Shown here piece by piece: positions 1 to 9,299 of a DNA stretch of 64,000 nucleotides; position 1 is the first letter of the stretch; each line of letters starts with the position of its first letter. The notes below the pieces were generated by a model, which searched no databases, was not told the DNA's origin, and saw only the letters and a program-made list of their open reading frames with translations. Made by a program: the position numbers and the translations under genes. The DNA comes from PHAA01 sp022706565 (GTDB lineage Bacteria > Bacillota > Syntrophomonadia > Syntrophomonadales > Syntrophomonadaceae). Location of the stretch: positions 620,001 through 684,000 of the forward strand of contig JAXGLD010000002.1 of assembly GCA_040769385.1 (NCBI GenBank), given 5' to 3'.

Positions 1-2
1 TG

Positions 3-1394
3 CGCCTTACCGGATACGGCCAGGAAGAATTGGTCGGCACTTCCCTGTTTGATTTGGTTCCAGCTAACCGGGTGACCGCTTTGCAGGAATATTTCAATAC
101 TCTCCCAGATCATTCCGGCGATGCTCCCCTGCTGTATATGACCCAGATAACCGGCCGGGATGAAAAACAACGCAAAGGCGCAGTGCACTTGGAGATTATC
201 CCGGGAACCGGCAAATACGTATTGACCTTTACTGACCTGACTGAATTCAACCGCATTGACCGCGCTTTAAAGACGATCAGCACTATAAACCTGGCAATGA
301 TAAACGCCGAGAAAGAAACTGATTTGCTTCGTTCGGTATGTGAACTGATCGTGGAACTGGGAGGCTATGCCCTGGCCTGGGTGGGTTATCTGCGTCCTGA
401 CCAGCAATACAAGATACAGCCCATTGCCAATGCGGGGACTGACGGAGGCTACCTGGCCAAACTCAACATCAGGCTAACCGATGAAAGACGTGGCAATGGA
501 CCTACTGCCAATGCTGTCCGCAGTGGCCTGCCGGTTGTCACCCCGGATTTCAAACAGACAGCGTCATTCCGACCCTGGCTTAAGGACGCCCTGCGCCGTG
601 GTTTTAAATCGAGCCTGGATATTCCGCTGGTTGAGGACGGTAAAGTCTTTGGCGTCATCGGAATCTACGCCAACCAAATCGATGCTTTCGACGATCAGGA
701 GCAAAAACTGCTCGCCAACATAGCCGACAATCTTGCTTATGCCATCATGGCATTGCGCACACGCGGGGAAATGAACCAGACCGCCCGTGACCTGGAGAAA
801 AGCCTGGAAAAAATGCAGCGGATTCTGATGCAGTCGGTTTCCGCCTTGGCTGCTGCCTTGAGTACCCGGGATCCATATACTGCCGAGCATCAGAAGAAAG
901 TAGTCCAGTTGGCCGCCGCCATTGCTGCCGAAATCGGCTTGTCCCGGGATCAGATCGAAGGCTTGGAGGTGGCCGGAAACCTACATGATATCGGTAAAAT
1001 CCACGTACCCCTGGAGATCCTCAGCAAACCGGGCAAATTAACCGATATTGAATTCTCTTATGTTAAGACCCACAGCCAATCCGGCTATGACATTATCAAG
1101 GATATTGAATTCCCCTGGCCTGTGGCCGAGATCGTACTGCAGCATCATGAGCGCCTGGATGGATCAGGGTATCCGCAGGGATTAAGCGGAGACCAGATAC
1201 TTCTTGAAGCGCGTATCATAGCGGTAGCTGATGTGGTTGAAGCCATGGCCTCGCACCGCCCCTACCGTCCCGCGTTGGGAATTGAAGCCGGGTTGGAGGA
1301 GATAACCAAACACAAGGGGGTTTTGTATGACGCCGCAGTGGTTGAGGCCTGCTGTCGATTATTCCGAGAGCTGGGGTTTGACTGGGAGGACTAA
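3..1394 (+). CDS. PAS-GAF-HD-GYP regulator, 5' end outside the window
   Basis: Likely a c-di-GMP phosphodiesterase or related HD-GYP signalling protein. The reading frame is open to the first base of the window, and the residues before the first possible TTG start (RLTGYGQEEL, then VGTSLFDLV) read as the middle of a PAS domain, so the true start lies upstream. A GAF domain follows at about residues 85-245 from that TTG, then a helical linker, then an HD-GYP domain at about 265-450. HDIGK (about residue 319) and HHERLDGSGYP (about 370-380) carry the metal-binding and GYP signatures intact. No membrane segment is visible in the part present. The C-terminus is complete. The family assignment is secure. 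Which nucleotide it cleaves, and what the PAS and GAF domains sense, cannot be read here. Confidence 0.9.
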   Translation, partial: RLTGYGQEELVGTSLFDLVPANRVTALQEYFNTLPDHSGDAPLLYMTQITGRDEKQRKGAVHLEIIPGTGKYVLTFTDLTEFNRIDRALKTISTINLAMINAEKETDLLRSVCELIVELGGYALAWVGYLRPDQQYKIQPIANAGTDGGYLAKLNIRLTDERRGNGPTANAVRSGLPVVTPDFKQTASFRPWLKDALRRGFKSSLDIPLVEDGKVFGVIGIYANQIDAFDDQEQKLLANIADNLAYAIMALRTRGEMNQTARDLEKSLEKMQRILMQSVSALAAALSTRDPYTAEHQKKVVQLAAAIAAEIGLSRDQIEGLEVAGNLHDIGKIHVPLEILSKPGKLTDIEFSYVKTHSQSGYDIIKDIEFPWPVAEIVLQHHERLDGSGYPQGLSGDQILLEARIIAVADVVEAMASHRPYRPALGIEAGLEEITKHKGVLYDAAVVEACCRLFRELGFDWED

Positions 1395-1462
1395 ATCGCT
1401 GTTATTTTAGGATATACTGACTATGGGGGCAACCAAAAAGTGCCGTAAGGGAGGAAACCATC

Positions 1463-1867
1463 GTGCCTTATTGGTTATTAAAAACGGAGCCAAGTGAGTA
1501 TTCCTGGGCCGATCTGGTGCGGGAAGCAGTGACTGTCTGGGATGGAGTAAAAGCTGCTCAGGCAATAAAAAATATCCAACGCATGAAACCCGGTGACAAG
1601 GCCTTGATATACCACACCGGCAAGGAGCGTCGCATTGTAGGAATTGCTGAGATTACCAGCTTACCTTACTACGAACCTACAAGCAGTGAGCCATTGATAA
1701 AGGTGGCGGCCCGGGAAGAATTGCCGACCGCGGTAACCCTGAAGACGATTAAAGATAGTGGATCATTTAAAGATTGGGATCTGGTGAGGCTGCCCCGGCT
1801 TTCTGTAGTACCGGTAAGTGAGACTCAGTGGACCTATGTGTTAACAAGAGCTGGCCTACGCAATTGA
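1463..1867 (+). CDS. EVE domain protein (PUA-like, DUF55)
   Basis: A 134-residue protein that is a single EVE domain, a PUA-like fold known to bind modified bases in nucleic acids in related proteins. It opens with YWLLKTEPSEYSW and continues with the WDGV motif and GDKALIYHTG, all characteristic of the family. The GTG start sits 8 bases after GGGAGG. Length is usual for stand-alone bacterial EVE proteins. It follows the HD-GYP gene by about 70 bases on the same strand, but nothing shows a functional link. The substrate is unknown. Confidence 0.85.
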   Translation: MPYWLLKTEPSEYSWADLVREAVTVWDGVKAAQAIKNIQRMKPGDKALIYHTGKERRIVGIAEITSLPYYEPTSSEPLIKVAAREELPTAVTLKTIKDSGSFKDWDLVRLPRLSVVPVSETQWTYVLTRAGLRN

Positions 1868-1994
1868 TTGGCACTCCAGGGGCATCTGCTAACTGCAGGA
1901 TCGGGGAGGCGCGCGGCTAAAATGGACACTATCTTAAGAGGATATTGTCCGCTTGCAACACGGTTGCCACATCAATACGAAGTAACAAAAATAA

Positions 1995-2028
1995 AGGGCT
2001 CTCATTTTTAGTGAGAGCCCTGTTTTTT
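1995..2028. terminator. Bidirectional hairpin terminator
   Basis: A perfect 10-bp inverted repeat AGGGCTCTCA/TGAGAGCCCT with a 7-base loop is flanked by GTTTTTT on the plus strand and by a T-rich tail (TTTATTTTTG) on the minus strand. It can end the EVE gene transcript from the left and the tRNA-Pro transcript from the right. Confidence 0.85.
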
Positions 2029-2040
2029 AAGCTTTTTAAC

Positions 2041-2117
2041 TGGTCGGGATGACAGGATTTGAACCTGCGGCCTTCTGGTCCCGAACCAGACGCGCTACCA
2101 AGCTGCGCTACATCCCG
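2041..2117 (-). tRNA. tRNA-Pro (anticodon CGG)
   Basis: The minus strand folds as a cloverleaf: 7-bp acceptor stem CGGGATG/CATCCCG, D arm with GCGC stem, anticodon stem TCTGG/CCAGA around loop TTCGGGA, T arm with GGTTCAAATCC, discriminator A and an encoded CCA end. The loop places CGG at positions 34-36, which is proline. It lies downstream of the DUF4013 gene and upstream of the shared terminator. Confidence 0.95.
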
Positions 2118-2168
2118 ACGCAAAACACATTGTACCGCAATGTAAAAATATATTCAAGCCCCAACCAC

Positions 2169-2756
2169 TCATAGGGCTTCGCGATGCATGCTGCCTAGCA
2201 CAAATGAATAGATGATTCCAGTGTAGAATATAATCAGCCCGCTCAACAGGCCCAGAATTGGTATTGCCAGCAATAGAAACCAGGCAGCAGCAACGATCAG
2301 AAGCAATGACAGGAACGCCGCCGCGTATGCCCCCGCGACCCTGCTTATCAGGCGGACCAAGTCAATTATCAGCAATGCATCCTGGAAAACATAGTGCAAT
2401 GCGTAGTTGGCCAATGCCATAGGAATAAGTAGTACTACAAGTAGACTAAGTAGGGTGGCAAATAATGTGCCAACCACGGGTATATTGACAACCAGCAAGG
2501 CGATCAAGGCGGCAGCAATGATATATATGAAGGTTATTGCCAACATGATGCACCCTTCTCGTATATAGTCTTGCCAATCCCACCATTCCGGCAGGCATTG
2601 GCGCCCTCTCTGACCACTGTTGATGCAACGTGCAAAATATCCCAGACACATTATGTTGACCAGAGGGATGAGGACAATAACACTCCCCGTCAATAATTTT
2701 AAAACCCACTGCTGCCCTTTGCATGGCATGCACAGCAAACTCTTGAATTCCGGCAT
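2169..2756 (-). CDS. DUF4013 membrane protein
   Basis: A 195-residue, very hydrophobic protein with about five membrane segments. The pattern of an early helix, then a short hydrophilic stretch with a conserved LPEWWDW motif, then long glycine/alanine/leucine helices fits DUF4013, a family of unknown function in Firmicutes and archaea. ATG start with AGGAG 8 bases before it. Two cysteine pairs near the N-terminus (CMPC) are unusual and may be a metal or disulfide site, but that is a guess. It is upstream of the tRNA on the same strand. Confidence 0.75.
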   Translation of the reverse strand: MPEFKSLLCMPCKGQQWVLKLLTGSVIVLIPLVNIMCLGYFARCINSGQRGRQCLPEWWDWQDYIREGCIMLAITFIYIIAAALIALLVVNIPVVGTLFATLLSLLVVLLIPMALANYALHYVFQDALLIIDLVRLISRVAGAYAAAFLSLLLIVAAAWFLLLAIPILGLLSGLIIFYTGIIYSFVLGSMHREAL

Positions 2757-2812
2757 ATGATCACTCCTTTAAACATTTATACTGAGGAATGACCGCCGGT
2801 ATACCGCCTAGC

Positions 2813-2838
2813 CAAAAAATAAGGGGCTTAAAAGCCCC
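2813..2838 (-). terminator. Terminator after the 90-residue hypothetical gene
   Basis: On the minus strand GGGGCTTTTAAGCCCC forms a compact hairpin followed by TTATTTTTTGG. It sits about 55 bases after the stop of the hypothetical gene and so separates it from the DUF4013 gene. Confidence 0.75.
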
Positions 2839-2892
2839 CGCCGATAAAACAATGTCCAACATACTCCCTGCTCTGAATCTCCTGGCAAACAA

Positions 2893-3165
2893 CTATTTTA
2901 CATAGTTCCCGGAGTTGTTCTTGACGTTATACTGCCTTTGAATTGCTTGGATCTGTGGCACCCAAGTCTCCATTTTTTGGTGTATGTTTTGGTCGGTCGC
3001 CTGATCTACAAACAAAACCTGGTCTTCAGCCAGTTGTATACCCAGATTGTAGCAGCCTTGCTTTTCATCGGAGCTTACCAGCAGACCTTCATACTCTTCT
3101 TTGGCATATAATCCATCCTGGATAAATTCCTGTTTGCTTACTACTGACCCTCTTCTTGCCTGCAT
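2893..3165 (-). CDS. Small hypothetical protein
   Basis: A 90-residue soluble protein that I do not recognise. ATG start preceded by GGGAGGCAGG, and a terminator follows, so it looks like a real single-gene unit. It has no signal peptide, membrane segment or cysteine cluster. It is rich in glutamine and acidic residues (LAEDQVLFVDQATDQN) with a basic N-terminus and a helical C-terminus. Function unknown. Confidence 0.6.
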   Translation of the reverse strand: MQARRGSVVSKQEFIQDGLYAKEEYEGLLVSSDEKQGCYNLGIQLAEDQVLFVDQATDQNIHQKMETWVPQIQAIQRQYNVKNNSGNYVK

Positions 3166-3297
3166 TTTCCTGCCTCCCTTATGTTACTGTTGTTTGGCAC
3201 TATTTTTCCCTAAAGATCAGTTATTATGTAAGCGTTCAATCAAACAACCCGACCAATGCTTGTTTTCCAGAGTATGCCCATATCGAGATTGCCACCA

Positions 3298-3345
3298 AAC
3301 AAAAAAACACCCGCTGCGAATGATATGCAGCAGGTGCTCTTCTTT
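3298..3345. terminator. Bidirectional hairpin terminator
   Basis: CACCCGCTGC and GCAGCAGGTG pair with one mismatch around a 9-base loop. The plus-strand tail is CTCTTCTTTTTAT and the minus-strand tail is TTTTTTTG. On the minus strand it closes the GIY-YIG gene. Confidence 0.8.
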
Positions 3346-3355
3346 TTATCTTTAT

Positions 3356-3610
3356 TTACTGGCTTTGCCGGGCAGATTCTATGACTTTCTGCTTGTTGGC
3401 TCGGGTCAGGCGTTTTAATTCCCGTTCTCGCTGCAAGGCAGCACTCTTGGTCGGCAATTCTTCCACATAAACCAGTTCCACCGGGGTGCGGCCCCGCGTA
3501 TATTTACTGGCCAATCCATTCTGGTGTTCTTGCAGACGGCGATCGACTTCCACCGTGTACCCGGTGTAGTAGGTGTCATCCCGACATTTCAATATATAAA
3601 CATATGGCAA
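3356..3610 (-). CDS. GIY-YIG nuclease-like protein (UPF0213)
   Basis: A small GIY-YIG domain protein of the YhbQ/UPF0213 type. It shows YVYILKC (the GIY position), YYTGYT (the YIG position) and the family's RELKRLTRANK helix near the C-terminus. I chose the TTG that immediately precedes PYVYIL, because AGAAGG lies 9 bases before it and family members begin at this point. An upstream TTG would add 17 residues with no family counterpart. Such proteins are presumed DNA-structure nucleases, but most are uncharacterised. It follows the PDRP gene by about 60 bases on the same strand. Confidence 0.8.
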   Translation of the reverse strand: MPYVYILKCRDDTYYTGYTVEVDRRLQEHQNGLASKYTRGRTPVELVYVEELPTKSAALQRERELKRLTRANKQKVIESARQSQ

Positions 3611-3674
3611 CTGGTCCAACCTTCTTATTGAATCTCTATTGACTGATTGGCAACAGTCCAATACTGGCAGCGAA

Positions 3675-4505
3675 CTACTTCATTCTGACATGGCTGAATT
3701 TCAATGGTAACCGGAACTTGTAGGTTATGGAACTGGCTATTTCCTCAATATTGGCCAAGGTGACATCAATTACCAGGCATTTCAGTTTGGCAAATATCCG
3801 GTAAGCATTGTCCAATTCCTCAGCTACCAGGTCATCAAGGGAGTCGATATCCTGGGGCAGATCAAAGCTACGCGCCCTCTCCCGCCGCAATTCCATTAGA
3901 GTCTCGGTGTCTATGGTAAGGCCGACCATGGGAATCTTGTCTTTAAGGTTAAGAATCTCTTGTGGTACTTGGGTATCCAGTGTAATTGGGAAATTGGCCA
4001 CCTTGATGCCCATGTTGGCCATGTGCATCGACAGAGGAGTTTTGGAAGTACGAGGCAACCCCAGAATGATCAGATCAGCCTGATCTATCGTATCCAGATT
4101 GGCCCCATTATCATGATCAATGGAATACTCGATAGCTTTCACCCGGTTGAAGTATTCATTATCGGTCTGATGAGACAGTCCAATGGTCTGAGATGGCTCT
4201 ATTCCCGTCTTCTCGGTAATAGCTCTCATCAATGGGGTCAGCAAGTCAATGGCGGTTACACCCTTTTCCTGCGCCTTAGTGGCCAGAAAATTTCCTAGTT
4301 TCATTTTGACCAGGGTGTATATGACAATGGCATCATCCGTCACCGCCCGATCCAGAATTTCCAGGACCTGTTCTTCCCTGGTGACGCGGGAAAAGCGCGT
4401 GATACTCCTATCAATATCAAATTGTAATGATGTGGCCGCCGCTATTTTCTCAGCAGTCTCACCAACCGAGTCTGATACGGCAAAAATGTGCAGCTTTGTA
4501 GACAT
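3675..4505 (-). CDS. Kinase/pyrophosphorylase of the PDRP family (DUF299)
   Basis: A bifunctional ADP-dependent kinase and Pi-dependent phosphorylase, of the type that switches pyruvate phosphate dikinase or PEP synthase off and on. The N-terminus has SDSVGETAEK and the centre has LGLPRTSKTPLS, the family's nucleotide-binding loop. It is 276 residues long, the usual size. ATG start with AAGGGGGAAG upstream. Its target could be the dikinase/PEP-synthase class. The PEP-synthase-like gene 45 kb away has THG rather than the usual T-x-H around the catalytic histidine, so it is a doubtful target. It is downstream of the subtilisin gene in a minus-strand run. Confidence 0.9.
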   Translation of the reverse strand: MSTKLHIFAVSDSVGETAEKIAAATSLQFDIDRSITRFSRVTREEQVLEILDRAVTDDAIVIYTLVKMKLGNFLATKAQEKGVTAIDLLTPLMRAITEKTGIEPSQTIGLSHQTDNEYFNRVKAIEYSIDHDNGANLDTIDQADLIILGLPRTSKTPLSMHMANMGIKVANFPITLDTQVPQEILNLKDKIPMVGLTIDTETLMELRRERARSFDLPQDIDSLDDLVAEELDNAYRIFAKLKCLVIDVTLANIEEIASSITYKFRLPLKFSHVRMK

Positions 4506-4640
4506 CGTTCTTCCCCCTTCTTCTCAATTACGGTTTCTGCTCTCGCGGCGAGCAAAACTAGCTGCTCTTATGTTGTATTCGACAGCGAAGCATTATATTC
4601 CTTTACGGTCGGGAAGAAAAGTGCCTTTCCAGGGTATCTC

Positions 4641-5759
4641 TCAGCACCAGATCTCCATTTTCCCCTGCTTCTTGCGTAGAGCGCCGCCACCCATTTCAGT
4701 ATTGCTGTCGCATCCCAGCACATCGCTTAGTTCCGACAGTGCTCCCTGGATGCTGTCTTCACTGATGACCGGGATATGATTCCATTCATGTTCCTGGCCG
4801 TTGATACTGTATTTCTTGGCATTGGCGGCTAATTGGATAGCCTTGCCGCCGTCAATATTGAAGCTAAATACTCCATATCCATATAATTCATCGAATCCCA
4901 CTTCACCGAGGTCAATACTCAGATATTTAAGCAAGAGACCCACCGTGCCTGGAGTGGGAAATGTACCAAAGCGCTTCTTATAGCGTGAATAGATCAAGGC
5001 CGCAGCACCGCTTATATGTGGTGCTGCCATTGACGTCCCCGACAGTTTTACATATCGGCCGCCAGGGTAGGTGGAATAGGTCTCCACCCCCGGTGCCACC
5101 AAATCGATATGGTTATTGGTGTTACTGAAATTGGCCGCTCGGGTCTGCATGTTAATTGCCCCCACCGCAATGGTCTCGTCATAATAGGCTGGAAATGCTA
5201 TTTCCCTGGTTTCCTGCTTTCCATCACCCTCGTTGCCGGCCGCGCACACCACCAAGATACCTGCGTTTATCGTCAATATGATCTCCTGGTACATCTCCTT
5301 GTCGGGCTCCGGGCCCCCCAGGCTCATATTCACTACATTGACCCTCTGGCCCTGGGGCCCCTTCCATTCACGCGCATACTTAAGCCCGGCAGTTATACCC
5401 TGATATGTTCCGCTGCCCTGCTGGTTCAGTACCTTGACTGCCAGTAACCGGGCTGCCGGGGCTACCCCCAGGATCTTTCCATGAGCGGCGACAGTCCCGG
5501 CCACGTGGGTTCCATGACCGTTCTTATCCATGTAATCAGGTTCGTCCTCTACAAAGCTGGCACCATCAATGACATTGGATTTAAGATCGGGATGATTATA
5601 ATCAATCCCGGTATCCAAAACCGCCACCACTGCTTCTTCACCTTGGGTGGCGGGCCACATACGGCGGGCCGCGAGCAGGGATACTCCGGGCGGACTCCAT
5701 GGTGCGGGCTGGGCTAGACTACGAAATATCCCGATGATCCGGTGATCAAACGCCTTCAA
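4641..5759 (-). CDS. Subtilisin-like serine protease (S8), probably intracellular
   Basis: The catalytic triad is intact: Asp49 in VLDTGID, His82 in GHGTHVAG and Ser243 in GTSMAAPH, with oxyanion Asn176 in AAGNEG. There is no signal peptide, and the mature-like domain starts within 25 residues, so no long prodomain is present. A C-terminal tail of about 70 residues after the peptidase fold contains a glycine-rich turn (TEMGGG) and is not assigned. TTG start with AGGAGGTG 7 bases upstream. It lies 46 bases after the penicillin-binding protein gene, suggesting cotranscription. The protease type is certain. Cytoplasmic location is inferred from the missing leader. Confidence 0.9.
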   Translation of the reverse strand: MKAFDHRIIGIFRSLAQPAPWSPPGVSLLAARRMWPATQGEEAVVAVLDTGIDYNHPDLKSNVIDGASFVEDEPDYMDKNGHGTHVAGTVAAHGKILGVAPAARLLAVKVLNQQGSGTYQGITAGLKYAREWKGPQGQRVNVVNMSLGGPEPDKEMYQEIILTINAGILVVCAAGNEGDGKQETREIAFPAYYDETIAVGAINMQTRAANFSNTNNHIDLVAPGVETYSTYPGGRYVKLSGTSMAAPHISGAAALIYSRYKKRFGTFPTPGTVGLLLKYLSIDLGEVGFDELYGYGVFSFNIDGGKAIQLAANAKKYSINGQEHEWNHIPVISEDSIQGALSELSDVLGCDSNTEMGGGALRKKQGKMEIWC

Positions 5760-5805
5760 AAGAAAACACCTCCTTGCTCTATACTAAGCAGGAGGTGAAA
5801 AAGTG

Positions 5806-7926
5806 TTACCGGGTTGCGGCTTCACTATCCGGGTTGGTATCGGTGACCGGTTCTTGCCCGCCGTCGCCATTTTCGGTGTCGTCGCCGGGTTCTTCACCTG
5901 TTGGGCCAGGTTGCATCGGTGGCTCTTGCGTGTCACCCGGACGGGTTTGATTATCTTCATCATCAAGGCCAGGTCTATTGGGACCGTTATTGCTGTTAAG
6001 ATCATTATCTGCCGGCAAGAGTGGCTCTTCAGGTTGGGCCGGAGTAACCGCTTCTTCCTGATCGCCATCCCCGTCGTTGTCTTCATCACCCTGCTGCCGT
6101 ACCGGCGCCTCTTTCAGCACTCCCAGATTGATTAGCCGGTTCATATAATCCCTCCAGATCGGTCCGGCAACTGTTCCGCCATAAGTACCAAATCCTTTGA
6201 TCTCCGAATTGTCGCTGTTTCCTACCCAGACCGCTGTGACCAGTTCAGAAGTGTATCCAACATACCATAGATCACGAGCGGTCTTCTGCCCGGCCGCGCC
6301 TTCAGTGGTTCCGGTCTTGCCTCCACTGGCAATGGCCACTCGGGCATTGGAACCGGTGCCGGAGCTGACCACCGCCTTCAGAATGCTGTCCATGGTTTTG
6401 GCGCTGCCGCTGCTCATTACCCGTTGGGAGACGGTCTCATCCTTAAAAAGCACTTTGTTTTTGGAGTCCACCACCTTGATTACAGTATGGATACCCGGCT
6501 GCTTGCCCTGGTTGGGAAAAATTGTGTAAGCAGCCGCCATCTGCAACGGTGAGATACCTTTGCTCATGCCTCCCAGACCCAGGGCCAGGTTGTGATCCTC
6601 CTTCTGAATGGAAGTTATCCCGCAGGCGGACATGAACTTAATGGCTTTCTCAACCCCAAGCTTGCTGAGTACCTCCACCGATGCCACATTATATGAATGG
6701 ATAAGAGCCTCGCGGGCGCTGACTTTTTCTGGACTGGCCGCATAATTATCGGGGCTGTATCCGTTAAAATCACGCTTCTTATTGTTAAGAACCGTGTTCG
6801 GTTTGATTATGCCCTCATCAATGGCGGCTGCGTAATACAAAGGCTTTATTACCGAACCAGGCTGCCGGGGCATCACTGCCATGTTCACCTGGTTTTTACT
6901 CCAGTCGGGTCCGCCCACCATGGCCTTTAATCCTCCCGACTCCGGATCGATGGAGACCAGCGCAATATCCCGGGCTAAAATACCACGGCGGCTGAATGAA
7001 CTGGCATTGGTGGTTACCGAGGACTCGGCTGCCAATTGCATGTCCCTGTCGATGGTGGTATAGATCTTTAATCCTCCGCCATACAGGCGCTCTGCACCGA
7101 TCTCATCCTCCAGAATGCTGCTTAGGTAACTTGTATAGTAGGGATGTTTGGCCGCATATGGCTGAAAAGCCTTAAAATTTAACGGCTGTTTCAGTATTGA
7201 CTGGCCTTCCGCTTCCGATATTATTCCTTGCTCGACCAAGACCTGGACCACCGTCTGCTGCCGACTCTTCAAGCCTTCCAGGTTGGTGTCGGGAGAATAC
7301 CACCCGGGCGACTGAATAATGCCAACCAAAATGGTCATTTCCGCTTTGTTCAGCTTGGAGACATCTTTGCCGAAGTAGGTCTTGGCACCGGCCGCCATGC
7401 CGGAACAACCTCGGCCTACAAATATTTCATTTAGGTACATATTGAGAATTGCGTCTTTGGTATACTTGTCTTCGATGGACACCGCTATGAAAAGCTCTTT
7501 AATCTTGCGGCTAAAGCTTTTCTCGTTAGTTAAGAACAAAGTACGGGCCAGCTGCTGGGTGATGGTGCTGCCGCCCTCAGCCTTGGAGCCAGCCCTAAGG
7601 TCATTGTATATGGCCCGCCCTATGCTCTTGGCATCAAAACCCTGGTGCTGGTAGAAACGGACGTCTTCCACCGCCACTACCGCCTGCTTCAGAAACTCTG
7701 GGAAGTCCTCGCTGTACTGGCGCTGATAGCCTAATTTCTCCATTTCCGTACCGTCAGCATAATAGACCACCGTCTGGCCTTGTATTTGATACTCCCAGCT
7801 GCTGATACCGGTAAAGAAATTAGCTACTTTGGGAGTAGTCTCAGTTAGGGTTACCCCAACATAAAAGCAGAAAATGAAGAGAAACACAGTTGCCACAAAA
7901 ACGCCTAGCTTTGATAATAATCTCAT
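5806..7926 (-). CDS. Class A penicillin-binding protein (PBP1A type)
   Basis: A bifunctional peptidoglycan glycosyltransferase and transpeptidase. After a short basic start a single membrane anchor follows (about residues 5-25). The GT51 domain carries AVEDVRFYQHQG and GGSTITQQLAR. The transpeptidase domain carries SVIK (about 357), SYN and GGKTGTTE (about 536). The last 90 residues form a Pro/Asp/Glu/Asn-rich, highly acidic tail that is probably disordered. I chose the internal ATG that begins MRLLSK, because AAAGGCAGG precedes it and the anchor then starts normally. An in-frame ATG 32 codons upstream has no ribosome site. It is first in a minus-strand group with the protease. Confidence 0.9.
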   Translation of the reverse strand: MRLLSKLGVFVATVFLFIFCFYVGVTLTETTPKVANFFTGISSWEYQIQGQTVVYYADGTEMEKLGYQRQYSEDFPEFLKQAVVAVEDVRFYQHQGFDAKSIGRAIYNDLRAGSKAEGGSTITQQLARTLFLTNEKSFSRKIKELFIAVSIEDKYTKDAILNMYLNEIFVGRGCSGMAAGAKTYFGKDVSKLNKAEMTILVGIIQSPGWYSPDTNLEGLKSRQQTVVQVLVEQGIISEAEGQSILKQPLNFKAFQPYAAKHPYYTSYLSSILEDEIGAERLYGGGLKIYTTIDRDMQLAAESSVTTNASSFSRRGILARDIALVSIDPESGGLKAMVGGPDWSKNQVNMAVMPRQPGSVIKPLYYAAAIDEGIIKPNTVLNNKKRDFNGYSPDNYAASPEKVSAREALIHSYNVASVEVLSKLGVEKAIKFMSACGITSIQKEDHNLALGLGGMSKGISPLQMAAAYTIFPNQGKQPGIHTVIKVVDSKNKVLFKDETVSQRVMSSGSAKTMDSILKAVVSSGTGSNARVAIASGGKTGTTEGAAGQKTARDLWYVGYTSELVTAVWVGNSDNSEIKGFGTYGGTVAGPIWRDYMNRLINLGVLKEAPVRQQGDEDNDGDGDQEEAVTPAQPEEPLLPADNDLNSNNGPNRPGLDDEDNQTRPGDTQEPPMQPGPTGEEPGDDTENGDGGQEPVTDTNPDSEAATR

Positions 7927-8214
7927 TTTGCCTGCCTTTCGGTTTATAAAAGCAAAGTCAACGTCCCCTAATATATAATCTATATACGCTTCTAACTCAA
8001 GATTATTATACCTGACTGCCATATTTTTCTGGGCATTGATAAATTCGGGTTTGGTTGGAAATCCACGAAAATATCAGAAATTGCAGTTTATTACGACATG
8101 AATATGTTTTACAATTAGGTAGATGTGTCTGCTTATGGCAATTTCTGTGAGTGCTGAAAAATGAGTGGATTTACATAGATCGAGGGGACGAGCAATTGGA
8201 GGAGGATCACAAAA

Positions 8215-9027
8215 ATGGCTAAGAAAAACCCTGACTGTCAGGTATACGTGGTTACTTCCGGCAAAGGCGGAGTCGGCAAGACTACCGCCGTGGCCAACCT
8301 CAGTACTGGACTGGCCAAACAGGGATACAGCGTAGTGGTGATGGACCTGGATATCGGGTTGAAGAAGCTTGACTTGATTCTGGGTTTAGAGAACCGGGTT
8401 ATTTATGATATCGTGCAGGTGGTCGAAGGGGAATGCACATTGCGACAGGCATTGGTCAAGGACAAGCGTTTCCCGGATCTTTTCATGCTGCCAGCCGCCC
8501 AAACCCGCAACAAAGACGACTTGACCGCTGAACAGGTGGTGGAGGTATGCAAGGAGTTGCGTCCTGATTTTGACTTTATAATCATTGATTGCCCGGCTGG
8601 CATCGAGAAGGGATTCCAAAACGCCATAGCAGCAGCCGACAAAGCCATCGTAGTCACTAATCCAGAGGTCTCAGCGGTCCGCGATGCCGACCGGATCATC
8701 GGGATGCTGGAGTCCGCTGAATTCCGCGACATAAAATTACTCGTCAACCGTATCCGCCCGGACATGGTGCGCAGAGGTGATATGCTCAGCATCGAGGATC
8801 TCATCGAACATCTATGTATTGAACTGCTGGGTGTAGTACCGGAAGACAGCGGTGTAGTAATATCGACCAACCGGGGCGAGCCTATAATATTGGATGAGAA
8901 GTCCTCGGCGGCCCAGGCCTTTAACAATGTAGTCCAACGTATGATGGGCAAAGAAGTGCCCTTCATGACCCTGCAGGAAGAGAGTTTTTGGGGCAAACTA
9001 AAACGAAACTTCGGTTTCGGCAGATAG
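8215..9027 (+). CDS. minD: Septum-site ATPase MinD
   Basis: Membrane-associated ParA-like ATPase that positions the division site. It has the deviant Walker A SGKGGVGKTT at residues 14-23, the DxDIGL switch region, and the C-terminal amphipathic membrane helix (FWGKLKRNFGFGR). It is 270 residues long, as expected. ATG start after GGAGGATC. It heads a minD-minE-minC operon, an order different from the common minC-minD-minE. MinE follows by 14 bases. Confidence 0.96.
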   Translation: MAKKNPDCQVYVVTSGKGGVGKTTAVANLSTGLAKQGYSVVVMDLDIGLKKLDLILGLENRVIYDIVQVVEGECTLRQALVKDKRFPDLFMLPAAQTRNKDDLTAEQVVEVCKELRPDFDFIIIDCPAGIEKGFQNAIAAADKAIVVTNPEVSAVRDADRIIGMLESAEFRDIKLLVNRIRPDMVRRGDMLSIEDLIEHLCIELLGVVPEDSGVVISTNRGEPIILDEKSSAAQAFNNVVQRMMGKEVPFMTLQEESFWGKLKRNFGFGR

Positions 9028-9041
9028 GGGGAGAGGGCGAA

Positions 9042-9293
9042 ATGTTAAATTTCTTGAAGAGGATATTTTCTAACGGGCAACCCTCCAGTCGCTCCCGTGC
9101 CAACGACCGTCTGCGGGTAGTCCTTACTCACGACCGGGTGGGCGCTTCCAACCATTTGATGGAAACCCTGCAGACTGAGATCATAGCTTTGATCGCCAGA
9201 CATATGGAGATAGACGGCACCCCGGAAGTGCGTTTGATTACGGAAGGCCGTCATTCCGCCCTGGACATCAGTATACCTCTTAAAGGCAGGTAG
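9042..9293 (+). CDS. minE: Cell division topological factor MinE
   Basis: An 83-residue MinE. The N-terminal MLNFLKRIF is the membrane-targeting sequence, and RLRVVLTHDR is the MinD-contacting region, followed by the dimerising beta/alpha domain. The ATG is preceded by GGGGAGAGG. A longer in-frame reading that starts inside minD has no support. MinE implies an oscillating Min system of the MinCDE kind, rather than the DivIVA-anchored MinCDJ system of Bacillus. minC follows by 6 bases. Confidence 0.92.
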   Translation: MLNFLKRIFSNGQPSSRSRANDRLRVVLTHDRVGASNHLMETLQTEIIALIARHMEIDGTPEVRLITEGRHSALDISIPLKGR

Positions 9294-9299
9294 ATCGGT